The notes under the pieces are model-generated. The model was given only the letters and a program-made list of their open reading frames with translations, was not told where the DNA came from and searched no databases. A program made the position numbers and the translations under genes. Shown one piece after another: positions 1 to 10,872 of a DNA stretch of 64,000 bases. How positions within the stretch are numbered: the first letter of the stretch is position 1; each line of letters starts with the position of its first letter. Origin of the DNA: Eukaryota sp. TZLM1-RC. Its lineage: Eukaryota > Metamonada: BaSk clade. The stretch covers positions 248,001 through 312,000 of the forward strand of contig JAUPSS010000013.1 in the NCBI GenBank assembly GCA_040285825.1. The letters run 5' to 3'.

Positions 1-317
1 TTTCTTCGCCAATTTCTCCAAATAAGAGGTATTCAATAATCATAATCCTTAATCTTCTTCATAATCCGTTTTCTTGACGATTGTTGAATTGGTGGATCAA
101 TTTTGTCATTCGTTGTATAGGATTTGTCTTTATTTTAATTTAGGATTTGCTCTTCAATATTATGAAAAACTATTTAAGAAAATAGAAGTAACTGCGATGT
201 ACACAATGCTTTCAATAATGAGGTCAATTTCATTTGAGATCATTCTAACAGACATTTCAAAAGAATAGCTAATTTAAAAACTTTACAAATCAATAAACCG
301 AAAATTACTAAGAAAGA
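1..317. other. AT-rich flank, nothing recognised
   Basis: No convincing coding frame, RNA gene or repeat is visible. It lies downstream of the TMEM104-like gene and may hold its 3' untranslated region. Confidence 0.4.
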
Positions 318-1815
318 CTATTCAAAGAAAGAGCCAGTCAAAACTCTAACCAAATTAACACCGAAAACCACACTAAAAAAACCTAAAACTAAGAATACCC
401 AAAATTTGGATTCAAAACTAGATCCCAGAGTATTGAATCTAAAGCTACTAGGAAATTCCAATCTAGCCCGCCTTCGTGCATATAAAACAAACAGGCAAGG
501 AAAGCCTAGCATAATCCACGAACCAGCAAAAGTACCGACTAAGCTAATAACGGTTTTCAAAGAGGTGGTCATTAAACCAATGGAGAGAGGAACCACTAGA
601 GAAAATGCATTGCAGAACGGTCTCGACAGTTTGGAATCAGGTTTGAATGGTAAAAACTGTTCCAAATTATTACGCAGAGTCATGACAATCAGGGGATAAA
701 GCGTAATGAAAATAAACAGTGGGAACAACAACAACATCCATGAGACAAAAGGATGATCATAACTGGCAAAATTTTGTAAGTACAATGTCTGAATTCTGCA
801 AGGAACACCAGGGGTATTATCACAATGGTCGGGCAAATGGGGTGAGCTGAATGCAAATACAGCAGATGAGCAAAGCAAAACATACGATGTAGCCATCAAA
901 GCAAAAGCTCTCCGTAAGACAGTGGAAGCATCCTTATGATCTTTCAATGGAGTAATAGTAGATGCTAACGAGTGGTGACCTGTGGTAAGTGGAAGAAACA
1001 AACAGACAAACACATCATAGAGTAAGTGGTGCCTCCAAACAAAAGAGGCAGCTTTTTCCATTTAAACACTGGAATATGTTCTCTGGGTGTACCTTCGCCT
1101 CTGAAAATAAACACAAAACCTAAATAAATCATAGTGTAAAAAGCACAAATTCGCAAAACTAGAGTGATACGTTGCAGTACCTTTGTTTTCTGATAGTCAG
1201 CTAACGACAGAGGGGTGATGATTAGTCCAAACACCACGATGATGAGCCGGTGGAGATTCATTCCAGTAAATGTGAACCCGAAGACAGACACAGAATCTCC
1301 AAAGATTTGCACAACTGCGACTGGTACACCTGTGGCATAGACTACTAGATCAAGAAGGAAGTAGAGTAAAAAAATTGTGGAGAACAACAATCTTAAAAAT
1401 GGGGGAAAGAGAACATCAGAAAGTTTGGAGTACTCAATGCGCCTGTTTAAGTGAAAGGGTTGTTGGTTTTTGACCATCAATTTAGTTATGATATCAACCT
1501 CATCAGCATCACTGTTGAGAGACTGGTGTTTATCGAACAAAGCATTGACAATAGAATTAGATTCTACCACAAAAGTAGAGGTGATGTAAGCGAAGATTGA
1601 CAAAATCATGATAAATAATGAGCCCAGGAGAAAACCAACCTCCTCAAAAACCTTGGGAAGACTCATGGATCCACTAATATCAAACAAAGAATGAAGTCAC
1701 GTACATTCCTACAGCATAAAGTTAGAGAATGGTGAGATTGACACACCATGTTAAAAGTGAATGCCAGAGCACTCAAAGGAGAGATCCGTTGTCCAACAGA
1801 AGTGCCACCCGCCAT
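318..1815 (-). CDS. TMEM104-like multi-pass transporter (amino-acid transporter superfamily)
   Basis: Three exons are inferred: 1815-1745, 1673-1012 and 979-318, separated by GT-AG introns of 71 nt (1744-1674) and 32 nt (1011-980). Their lengths sum to an in-frame product of 464 residues, close to the size of animal TMEM104. The N-terminus carries the family-type first helix with MSLPKVFEE, and the second intron is removed exactly inside a CHHSL motif (GGTTYSMMC joined to HHSLAS) that resembles TMEM104 and related transporters. About ten hydrophobic segments are visible. The family is an orphan branch of the amino acid/auxin permease superfamily, so a transporter role in a membrane is inferred and the substrate is unknown. 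The ATG at 1815 (MAGGTSVGQR) was chosen because it restores the first helix. The exact first splice acceptor is less certain than the second. Confidence 0.75.
980..1011 (-). other. 32-nt spliceosomal intron
   Basis: Minus-strand GTTTGT...ACCACAG. Removing it fuses two overlapping frames and rebuilds the CHHSL motif of the transporter. Confidence 0.85.
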
Positions 1816-2749
1816 AAGTAAGGTAAATCAAAAAAGATAGAGAATCAAATTGATGAATTTGCTTTATTGGACCCTGAACAAATATTAAGGGTGTAATTTA
1901 GATTTAGTTTCATTCTTGATGACGTGACACACACTTAAATGAGATGTATTAGTATAATAAATGTCTTTTCCCACATATCAAGGGTGATATCTGATTAATG
2001 ATATATTATAATGCAACTAACAAGGATAACAGGGATATCATGCTTAGCCAAACAATTCTATATGAAATCATGACGGGAACACTTAGGAGTCATATGAAAA
2101 TAGTAAATGTACATTCTGTTACAAATCACATTATATCGTTCCTTTATCAACAATCAAGAAACACATTAAACTTATCAACAGTTGATATATTGTTTTGCTA
2201 ATGACTCAAAAGCGAGTTTAACTGTCAATATAACACTTTTTGTTGAAAAAATTTACGATTAAGAAAAAGGGCAGAGCAAGGATAAAAGTCTTATCAAAGT
2301 GACTTAATGAAAATAAAGTATAAAGAATTAGAGTTTAAATGCAAAAACATCCTAGCCAATGGCACATTCTTGCTGTTTCATTTTCAGATTGGGTGGAAAC
2401 TTAAAAATGGCTGCTTAAATGATACATCAGATTGTTTCAGCAAAGAGAGGGAAGTGGTCTAGCAAACCTACCTTGTGTGCACATTGAACAATTTGTACTC
2501 TGTCAAACAAACTGATATGTTTAATAGGTAAAATACTGATTTGTTAACTCGTATTTGAAGGTCTTTAATCTTAACTCGATTCAAACATACTACCATGTAC
2601 ATATCAAGATAGAATACGATATCTTGAAGTCTATAATGAGTGTAGACTAAGTGTAATGAGAGAATGGCAATGATATAATGGAGAACATAGTGAATTGAAG
2701 TCCATCGCAAATCTTTCCTTTTTCTCGATCAGCTTTTCTTTGCCAAAAT
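1816..2749. other. Intergenic, nothing recognised
   Basis: AT-rich, with short random frames only. The last part precedes RPS3 and presumably carries its promoter. No TATA-like box can be called with confidence. Confidence 0.4.
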
Positions 2750-3488
2750 ATGAGCCAACCCATCAACAAGAAGAGAAAGGTTCGCTACATCGTTCTACTG
2801 ATCTTAGTTTGTCGCTGACGGTTTATTTTATGCCGAACTCAATGAGTTCCTTGAACGTGAACTTGGTTCCGCTGGTTTTGCTGGCCTTGATGTCAGACAA
2901 ACTCCTGTCAGAACTGAGGTTGTCATCCATGCCACTAAGACCTCGGAAGTACTTGGAGAAGGTGCCCGTCGTATCCGTGAACTCACCTCCATTATCTCCA
3001 AACGCTGGAATTTTCCTGAATCCCGTTTAGCTCTTTTTGCTAAGAGAGTTGAAGAACGTGGTCTCTGTGCTGCTGCTCAAGCTGAATCCATCAAGTTCAA
3101 AATTTTGGGTGGAACTGCCGTCCGCAAAGCATGCTACGGTGTTATCAGACAAATTACTGAAGCTGGTGGTAAGGGTTGTGAAATCATTATCTCTGGTAAG
3201 GTACGTGGAGCTCGTGCCAAGAGTCTCAAGTTTGCATCAGGTTATATGGTGAAAACTGGTCAACCAAAACTCGATCACATTGACACTGCCACTCGTCATG
3301 TTCTCCTCAAGCAGGGTGTTCTTGGTATCAAGGTAGCTATCATGCTTCCCAAACCAAGAAATCCCCAGGTTTCTGCAGTACTTCCCGATAAAATTACTTT
3401 TTATGAACCTAAGGAAACTGAAGAAATTACTGAACCAATTGGTAAGCTCTATGCAGCTCCCCCAACTGAACCCGTTGCAGCTCAGTAG
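2750..3488 (+). CDS. RPS3: 40S ribosomal protein S3 (uS3)
   Basis: Exon 1 (2750-2779) encodes only ten residues ([10 protein letters not shown]). A 28-nt intron (2780-2807) follows, then exon 2 (2808-3488), giving 236 residues against about 243 in animals. The product reads [15 protein letters not shown], then the KH-domain region, RWNFPE, the conserved [11 protein letters not shown] stretch and [14 protein letters not shown], all characteristic of eukaryotic uS3. It belongs to the small ribosomal subunit at the mRNA entry channel and also has a helicase-like unwinding role there. The start is fixed by the intron, because the open frame alone lacks an ATG in the right place. A TACTGAT branch-point-like motif lies just before the acceptor. 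The next gene is PHGDH in the same direction. Confidence 0.96.
2780..2807 (+). other. 28-nt spliceosomal intron of RPS3
   Basis: GTTCGC...TACTGATCTTAG; phase 0. It sits directly after the tenth codon and contains a branch-point-like TACTGAT. Confidence 0.88.
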
Positions 3489-3902
3489 TTTTTGTTAAAA
3501 TGTGTTTGTAAGTGTTACGAGGGGACGTTAGTTTTATTGCCGGTTATTAATATACTTTCAAAAATAGTTTGATAAACACAATGAGAATATGCAATATTTT
3601 TCTGTTGAGTGGTACTTTTCAAGGTCACATCACATTTGTCTTTTCATTGTACGTTTGGGTTTAGATTGAGCTAAACTTTTCAACTGTATATCTCTAATTC
3701 TTCGCGAAAAAAAAATACCACAAAACAGGATCTGTGAAAGGCAACTCCAGTGTGTCAATATATAGCTCAAAAAAACATTTTGATCTACCAGAATCTCGAC
3801 AACACGTCTGCTCTCATTGACTGATCTGTCTTGTCGATTGTCACTGTTATTTAAACCGAAGACTTTTGTAGATTGTTTTATTTTCTGAACATTTCATATC
3901 CA
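3489..3902. other. Intergenic between RPS3 and PHGDH
   Basis: AT-rich spacer of about 410 bp holding the RPS3 3' end and the PHGDH promoter. No further gene is seen. Confidence 0.4.
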
Positions 3903-4935
3903 ATGGTATCTTCTTTTACTATCATTGTTGCTGACAAGGTTTGAACAAACACATTTTTCTCATCCCAGTACGCGCCCTCTGTTGCTGAAAATTTGAAGCA
4001 AGCTGGTCATAATGTCATTGTTGATCCAAGTCTCAAGGAAACCTCTTTGACTGAAGCCTTATCCCAGCATCAAGCTGACATCCTTATGGTTCGCTCCACC
4101 AAGGTCCAGCAAGAACAACTGGATGCTTCCCAAAATCTCAAGCTCGTTTTGAGAGGTGGTGCGGGCTATGATACCATCAACTGCCAATACGCTAAGGAGA
4201 AGGGAGTTCGTGTTTGCAATACTCCTGGTACCAACTCTGTAGCTGTTGCTGAAGTTGCCATGGGACTCGTCCTTTCTCTCGATCGATTCATCCCCGACAA
4301 CGTTATACAAGCACGTCAAGGAAAGTGGAACAAGGCTCAGTTCTCCAAGGCTAAAGGTTTAAAGGGACAAACCATTGGTCTTGTTGGTTTTGGTAACATT
4401 GGTAAAGAAGTTGCCACTCGTGCCGCTGCTTTTGGAATGAATGTTCTTGTCTGGTCAAGAAGTCTCACTCCTGAACTAGCACAGAAACATGGTGTTGATT
4501 TTGCTGCTTCTCCCATGGAAGTTGCTGAACGAAGTGATATCGTCTCCATCCATTGCGCTAACGCTCCTGAAACGAAGGGTCTTTGTAATGCCGAGTTCTT
4601 CTCCAAGATGAAGGAAGGTGCTTACTTCATCAACACTGCGAGAGCTGCCGTAGTAGTTGAACAAGACTTGATTGATGCCATGAATAACCGAGGAATCCGT
4701 GCTGGAATCGATGTTCCCGCAAACGAACCTTCCACTGGTTCTTGTGACTTTGAATCCGAACTCACTAAGCACCAAAATGCTTATGTTACACGTATGTCTT
4801 ACCTTATCCTTATTTATTTCAGATCACATTGGTGCTTCTACCTCCCAAGCTAGTAATGCAGTTGGTGAATTGGCTTGTAAAGTAGTTGATACCTTTGCCA
4901 GGGAAGGAGAATATATTCACTGTGTCAATGCCTAA
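3903..4935 (+). CDS. PHGDH: D-3-phosphoglycerate dehydrogenase, short type
   Basis: Catalyses NAD-dependent oxidation of 3-phosphoglycerate, the first step of serine synthesis, in the cytosol. Exons are 3903-3938, 3969-4791 and 4823-4935, with introns of 30 and 31 nt, giving 323 residues. Visible signatures are LRGGAGYDTIN, the Rossmann motif GLVGFGNIGKE near residue 148, NTARAAVVVEQDLI with the catalytic Arg, the catalytic Glu in NEPSTG and the catalytic His in VTHHIGAST, which is created by the second splice. There is no C-terminal ACT domain, so serine feedback through that domain is not expected. The length fits the short form found in many protists. The start MVSSFTIIVADK lies before a short first exon, a pattern shared with RPS3. 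Confidence 0.93.
3939..3968 (+). other. 30-nt intron of PHGDH
   Basis: GTTTGA...CATCCCAG; joins IVADK to YAPSV in frame. Confidence 0.85.
4792..4822 (+). other. 31-nt intron of PHGDH
   Basis: GTATGT...ATTTCAG; its removal rebuilds the catalytic His motif VTHHIGAST. Confidence 0.9.
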
Positions 4936-5097
4936 TTTGAACGGTTTTATTATTCATTCTATATCTTGTTTTGTAAATTGTTTACCGAAGTCTTTATTTA
5001 ATTTCACCATATAGCAAAAAAAATGTAGCAGTACATTTGCAACTTTGGTATGGAAACTGTACACTGGATATTTTCGGAGTAGTATCTGTAGAATGAA

Positions 5098-6531
5098 TTA
5101 CAAGTTATTTTGGAAAAAATGAAAATTGAACTTGATTCAATTTCTTCTTTAGATTTAGAAAAACATATTAAATTTTTCATGCTTAAAATTTGCTTTACAA
5201 GGAGAATAACCCACATTTTGAGATCTTGTGCTCCTTCCATAGCAAAAGATTTTTGTCGTTCCTTTAATTCATTGAGAACAGAATTTTTGCTGATTTATTG
5301 GATGTAGAACCTGGAATGTTGAAAAATCACTTATTTTCTTCAGCAATTTTGGGTGGTATTGGATTTACTAAATCTTCTATTTTGTGTCAATCAGCATTTC
5401 TGGGTGGAGGAAAGAATTTTATTTATAAATTTTCTCGTAAATTTCCTGATGATTCCCATCTGTCAGTTCCCAGTTGCAGTCCTCATTTGAATAAGTTATC
5501 TTGTGAACTTGACAGATTGCCACCACAAATTTGGACCAAATGTTTTCCCCAATCAATTCAAGAAATTCCCAACCGTTCTCTTTCTAATTTGCAGTTTTGC
5601 TGTGAAAAGCTTCAACAAAAATTGTCAAAGATTTTTGAAAGCTTGGATTTTGATGTTAGACTTGGCTTGGCCAAGAAAAAGAATCCCGCTTTTGTAAATC
5701 TTTTACAAGCTATGTATGATAGTACTTCGTCTGTCATAGTAACAACAATTCCTCAAGTATATGGCACTCTCTTAACCGATTCTACTTGGACTTTGAATAT
5801 GAGATGTCGTTCCTTTATCTGGTTTGATAATTTACCTCAAAATTTAATTTGTGAATGTTCTCGAAATCTTACAATTACTCATTTGTTAAATTGTAAACAT
5901 TTTATTACTTTTAGAAGCAAGGTTCACGATGTTGTATGAGACCAGTTATATTGTATGTGTAAGTCTCATAGAATTGAATCCTTTTTGGAACCTCTGTTGT
6001 CATATCTGTTTGATACTGAAGATGATTTTCATAAGAATAATAGAGGTGATGTAATATTACCTGGATTAGATGGAATCTTCATTTTATTGGATGTAATGTC
6101 TGTTGATCCTTGTAATGCCTCAAATGAAAGGCTTGTTAATTCTGAAATTCATAATCGTCTTTCGAATGCTGAAAATTTCAAATTCAAAAAATACAATGAA
6201 CCATTGTCCAAATCGGCCAGTCAACAGCATGCAAAATACAATTTGTATCCATTTGTATTTTCTCTGATTGGTCCACTTGCTCCAACGGCAATACGTTTTT
6301 TGGCAGAATTTGAATTGATTGTAAAGAGAAGAACTAAGAGAAATTTCAACAGATTGTTTTGGTAACATAGAATTGTGTTTTCTAATTTTAAGGGATGTTG
6401 AAGATGGTTTCTGATGCTTTGCTTTCTCTTGGATCTCATTATGAGAGAGTTGCATCTAGTTGTTTTGTTTTTTGAGAGATGGATTGGTTAGGTGTTGATT
6501 TATAAGTTCTTTAATATATAAAAAAATTAAG
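5098..6531 (+). pseudogene. Family A non-LTR retroelement, 5'-truncated and broken (copy A1)
   Basis: This is a copy of the C-terminal half of the family A reverse-transcriptase protein, beginning abruptly at ILEKMKIELDS and lacking the catalytic RT core. It runs through the thumb region, a C-x-C-x8-H-x4-C finger (CECSRNLTITHLLNC) and the restriction-like endonuclease segment (RGDVILPGLDG ... DVMSVDPC). Stops break it at about 5937 (TGA) and 6363 (TAA replacing the Gln of WQNRIVF). It is closely similar to the copy at 29249-31012. Loss of the 5' end is typical of target-primed reverse transcription. An A-rich 3' end (AATATATAAAAAAATTAAG) directly precedes the next element. Confidence 0.85.
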
Positions 6532-6545
6532 AAACATATCTGCAA
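6532..6545. repeat. Target-site duplication of element A2, left copy
   Basis: AAACATATCTGCAA, repeated exactly at 9544-9557 on the other side of the element. Confidence 0.85.
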
Positions 6546-9543
6546 TTGTATTTATTTTTATTCAACAACAAATATGAAATACACAATTAAAACTCCACAT
6601 CCTCAAAACCTGCCTCCCCTACATCAAAACAATTAATCGCTAAAGATTCAGAAAATTTCCCAACAGAAGATAGTGAATCAGAAATTAGTGTTACCATTCC
6701 TTTAAAAATAGAAAATACAATCCTGTTTTGCCAGTAAACACGATTGAAAATTCTTCCAGTTCTTTCCTTTACAACTACAACAAAATCCTCAAGGAAAGCC
6801 ATAGCAGCCTTACCTAGAGATCCAAGCAAAGAAAAAACAAATGGACATAAATTATATTGGGCATGAGAATTTTCATTAACCGAGGAAATGGGTTTCGCAT
6901 ATTTAGCAATTTTATATTTTTCGCCTGCAAGAAGAGGATTATTTACATCCGAGTTAATGAAATGTTCGTTAGAGGAATTACAAGGGTCAATAGACATGGC
7001 GTCCAAAATAGTAAAACTACCATTTAAACCAGGAACAACTAGATCACCTCTAGTCAGACCCATAGAAGCTCTGTTGTAACGCGTACTATCAATATTGGGA
7101 TCATCAAGAATTAATTTTGATAACAGCGGTTCTAAAAAGGAATCTACACGATATGATTTGCACATTACATAAATTTGGTCCCTGACGTTATTATGCACTT
7201 TGCTTCTAAACGTAATGAAATGTTTACAGTTCAAAAGATGAGTAAACAAAAGAGGTTTACCACATTTACAAGTTAAATGATTGGGCAAATTGTTTGGCCA
7301 CAGAAAACAACGAAAACGCATGTTTAGAAGCCATTCATTGTCTTTTAACAAAAGTCCATAAACAGAGGGAACTTGAGTTACTAAAGCAGCAGCAGAACTA
7401 TCACGAATATCCTTTAAAAATTACCGAAAGCGGGATTTTTAGTTTTGGCCAAGCCAAGTCTTACTTCATAATCCAAGCCTTCATATAATTTAACCAGATG
7501 GTGCTGAAGCTTTTTCAAGCAAAAACGTAAATTTGGAAGTGATCGAGTGGGAATTTCTTGAACATTTTGAGGAAAACACTGAATCCAGATATCACTAGGC
7601 AAATTTTCTAATTCAAATTGCAGTTGATTCAAGTAAAATTTGATTCACCATTGATCAGATGAACATCAAAAGGGAACCTTTGGAAAAATTCAAAAACAAA
7701 ATTTTTACCACCTCCCAAAAATGCTGCTTTACACAGAATCGAAGATTTGGTGAATCCAATTCCACCCAAATCTGCTGAACAAAATACATGACTTCGAATT
7801 AAAGATTCATTTACTTCTAATAAAGAAGAAAAAAATTTGACTCGAAGTTTGTTAAAAGATCTGCAAAAATTGAGAGATACCGAAGGGGAGTTGACCTTAA
7901 AATATGAGTGAATTTTCCAGAATAACAAATTTTTAAAATAAAAAAATTTGATGTGTTTCTCAATGTCACATTCAGCAATAAAACTAAGATCCTTGTCAAA
8001 CTTCTCCAATAAATTGTTTAACTGGGAATAAATTTCATCCAAATTGCCAAGCCAACATCCAAGAAACTTAAAAGCTTGTTGGTCATAATTGATAAAAGGA
8101 ATCTGAGCTCCACCAATCATCAAATATTGTTTTTCTCTACCAATCAAGAGACATTTAGATGGGTTCAAAGCTAAACCAATTTCTTTGTATTTCGCCGCAA
8201 TGTCTTCAGAAACCCTAGAAATGCTTTCAAAAGAACCAATAATAGAAATGTCATCCATATAGGCAACAATACGCAAATCAGGGAAATCTTGTTGTGTCAT
8301 TTTAATAATATTATGAATAGCCAAACAAAACAGTAAAGGGCCAAGAGGATCACCTTGTTTCACACCAGAAGAAGATTCAAGGGTAAAGGAGTCAAAAACT
8401 AAGTCTGATTTTTTTCCATAAAATAAATAAAAATATGCAGAAAGTTCAGGAAAATCATGAAGAAGCACATCAAAAATACAATCACGTTTCACAGAATTGA
8501 AAGCATTTTTGAAATCCAAATTGAAAATATATTGATGATGTTGACTATTGAAAAAAACATCTGAAGTCATTGAAGCAACAGAAGCACCTTCAACAGTTTT
8601 TATATTAAATTGGAAAGGCTTCAAATAGTCCCTTGCTTTAGTAGAAATTCTGATAAAAATAAGCGAAGAAAGCAATCTGGTTAATGACTCTCCAATGGCA
8701 ATTGGTCTAACTCCATCAGGTTTGTCACCTTTACCAGGTTTAACTAAAGCAACTAAACGGGCAGCAGTCAATTCAGGCGGAGGAACATAATTTAAACACA
8801 TTAAATTTTGAAAATAGGAAGCAAGATCCTCAACAATTTCAGGAGCATTTTTACAGGCAGTTTTTAACAAATCAAAGGAAATGCCTGAAGGACCAGCAGC
8901 TTTTCCTTTTGGTAATTTAGCAACGGCATTCAATACTTCTTGAGCCTGAAATGGATTTTCGAGCCAATATTGACAAATAGAAGGCTTACTGGGGCAAAAA
9001 TGTTCAGTTGGATGGAGGTATTTCAATTTTTCAACAGTTTCGAGATTGGTATCAGCCAGTTTTCCCGAAAAAATATTTTTTAATCCGCTTCCATATCTAC
9101 CTCTCAAAAACAATTTTCTTGCCTGAAAAGATGAATTAGCTTTTCCCTGTTTTGGTTTGTAATTAATTTTCTTCTTATTTTTTTTGGCAAAGAATTTCCA
9201 AAATCTTGTTATGTTCCATTTGTTTAATTTCAATTGCGAAGAAAAAGAACGCATTTCCATTGACAAAGGAACAGAACTGGCAGGACTCACCTCTACAGGA
9301 ATTTTAACAGGTGTACGAAGAGAATCACTTGTTTGACAGTCATAACAAAACAATAGAGGGCGACCATTAGAAGAATTAGAGAGGAACTTTTTGCAAAAAG
9401 GACAACTATGTTTCAAGACATTATCCGTAGGATCAGGAGCAACAGTTTTTGGTAAATGAGTTTGATCAATATTTAAATCATAATTAACATCATCAGCAGA
9501 AACATTGGGAACAGGAGGAAGATTTAGTTCGGATGGCGTTTGC
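6546..9543 (-). mobile_element. Family A non-LTR retrotransposon, near full length (copy A2)
   Basis: A 2,998-bp element in minus orientation bounded by a perfect 14-bp direct repeat. Its broken protein (pieces 9557-7629, 7632-7414 and 7351-6587) has, in order: a zinc ribbon (CPFCKKF ... FCYDCQ); the RT core with DFKNAF near 8505, GVKQGDPLGPLLF near 8355 and YMDD near 8255; a C-x-C-x8-H-x4-C finger (CKCGKPLLFTHLLNC); and a PD-(D/E)xK restriction-like endonuclease-type segment (RGDLVVPGLNG ... LDAMSIDP). This order matches R2-type elements and the Entamoeba LINEs, which nick DNA with such an endonuclease. No APE endonuclease or RNase H is seen. The first codons of the long frame come from the target duplication and there is no ATG, so the 5' end is probably slightly truncated. 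Two disruptions near 7400 and 7630 make it inactive. Confidence 0.88.
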
Positions 9544-9557
9544 AAACATATCTGCAA
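9544..9557. repeat. Target-site duplication of element A2, right copy
   Basis: AAACATATCTGCAA, identical to 6532-6545. Confidence 0.85.
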
Positions 9558-9749
9558 AGTGAGACTAGACTTTGAAAAAAATACTTCAGTAAATCAATTA
9601 TAACTGAATCGGTTATTGTATATTGGTTAGAATTGGTTCAAAAAATAGTGGGAATTTTTAAACAGTGTTTACACGTGTGCACTTTTTGGCAACACGTGTG
9701 CAAATTTTAAAGACAAACATTTATAAGCAAAAGTTAAACCAAACTACAA

Positions 9750-10700
9750 TCATTCATACTCTGACTCAATATCAGACAAATCTGATCTGATTTCTATGAT
9801 ATCACCTGCTTCATATTCTAGACGAGTGGAGATGTTTTTAACGACCTTTTCCCATCCTGACGCGATCCATTGAGACGCATTTGTTTCAACGAAACGAAAA
9901 GCAGTCATGATCCATCTTCCCAAATGGTGATTCAAAGCTCCTTTGGTCAACTTCATCTTGATGCATTCTGCAGGTACTCCCTTTGACAATGCATCTTGAA
10001 CGTGTTCAGCACAATAGTCTGCGAAACTGTCCTTTAAATTGGCCTTAAATACTTTGTTTATAGAAATGTCAAGGACACAAAAGAGATCGGTTGATCTTTC
10101 AGGAATCATAACAGGATCATTAGCTCCTGGCAAACTTGGACAGCGTTTTCACATTTATGAGAATGGTGGTGATCCCAAATCATCAAAGCACGTTCGCCCA
10201 TTGGTACTCCTGCAAGTTCAAACCCTTCCTTAAGTTCAGCTTTGACTCGTTTCAAATAATTCCCTACTACATATCTCAAATACTTGACAGTACTATGTCC
10301 ATTTTACCACTTTGTAACAGCAGCTTTGGATACACCCTCATTTTTTGGTGATAAAGAGTGAATTACTTCACTGGGCCATTCATAATTTGGAACACTGACT
10401 TGTGTTTTACCTTCCCAAATCAATTGTCATGGCAGCAAATCTCCAGCTTTCGAAATTGTAAGTGTTGCTGTGTTGCCTCTTTTATCACCTAATCCTTGAA
10501 TACTGATATTTTTCTGACCTTTTGGAGCATAAGTTTTTCCCTTTACTGGAACCCAGGGTACCATGGTTTCGTCCATCATCAGCGCGGGTGATAGTCTTTT
10601 CCTGCATCCATAATTGCACTCATTTCTACGGCTGCATGTTTGGCTTCAACAGGAGTCAATTTTCTGGCAGTGGTAGGCTTTCTATTACTCCATTGCATAT
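9750..10700 (-). pseudogene. pogo/Tigger-like DDE transposase remnant
   Basis: Reading the minus strand from about 10580 gives MMDETMVPWVPVKGKTYAP, KGQKNISIQGLGDKRG, an in-frame TGA in place of the residue after DLLP, then QLIWEGKT. After a gap comes ALMIWDHHHSHK, and finally an intact 127-residue frame (9750-10133) with MIPERSTDLFCVLDISINK. These match the DDE_1 family: the first catalytic Asp in the DET motif, the second in the WDxxxSH motif and the P..T....DvsINK..K tail. The N-terminal helix-turn-helix half is missing or unrecognisable and at least one stop breaks the frame, so it is a dead DNA transposon. No terminal inverted repeats could be matched by eye. It separates retroelement A2 from the tRNA-Asp. 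Confidence 0.8.
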
Positions 10701-10732
10701 GATTTTTCAAAAATGAATACGCCCAGTAGCCT

Positions 10733-10800
10733 TAACCGTATATGTGAAGTTTCAAATCGTTGTTGTATACTCAATATCCGCAATCTCTCTCAAAACAGAG
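10733..10800 (+). repeat. Conserved 5' flank of tRNA-Asp, copy 1
   Basis: About 68 bp (GTATATGTGAAGTTTCAAAT ... ATCCGCAATCTCT) that recur, with a few changes, directly upstream of the second tRNA-Asp (31846-31913, opposite strand). Confidence 0.85.
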
Positions 10801-10872
10801 TCGGTTATAGTATAGTGGTGAGTATCCCCGCCTGTCACGCGGGAGGCCGGGGTTCGATTCCCCGTAACCGAG
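10801..10872 (+). tRNA. tRNA-Asp (GUC)
   Basis: A 72-nt cloverleaf with a perfect 7-bp acceptor stem (TCGGTTA/TAACCGA), D-arm TAGTATAGTGGTGAGTA, anticodon stem-loop CCGCCTGTCACGCGG with GTC anticodon, T-arm CCGGGGTTCGATTCCCCG and G as discriminator. It has no intron. A run of six Ts (10876-10881) follows as the pol III terminator. Confidence 0.97.

Noticed and set aside
318-1687. Two separate overlapping membrane proteins at the left end
   Set aside because: A 32-nt GT-AG intron joins the two frames and rebuilds a conserved CHHSL motif, so they are one gene.
1674-1744. A four-base micro-exon (GAAT) splitting the first TMEM104 intron into two
   Set aside because: All combinations shift the reading frame; only one 71-nt intron keeps the frame.
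2468-2710. 80-codon minus-strand frame upstream of RPS3
   Set aside because: AT-rich, no motif, no homologue recognised, and it overlaps the likely RPS3 promoter.
8240-8370. Retron or group II intron reverse transcriptase
   Set aside because: The RT has the C-C-H-C finger and restriction-like endonuclease of R2-type non-LTR elements, plus 5' truncations and target-site duplications. No intron RNA structure or retron msr/msd is visible.
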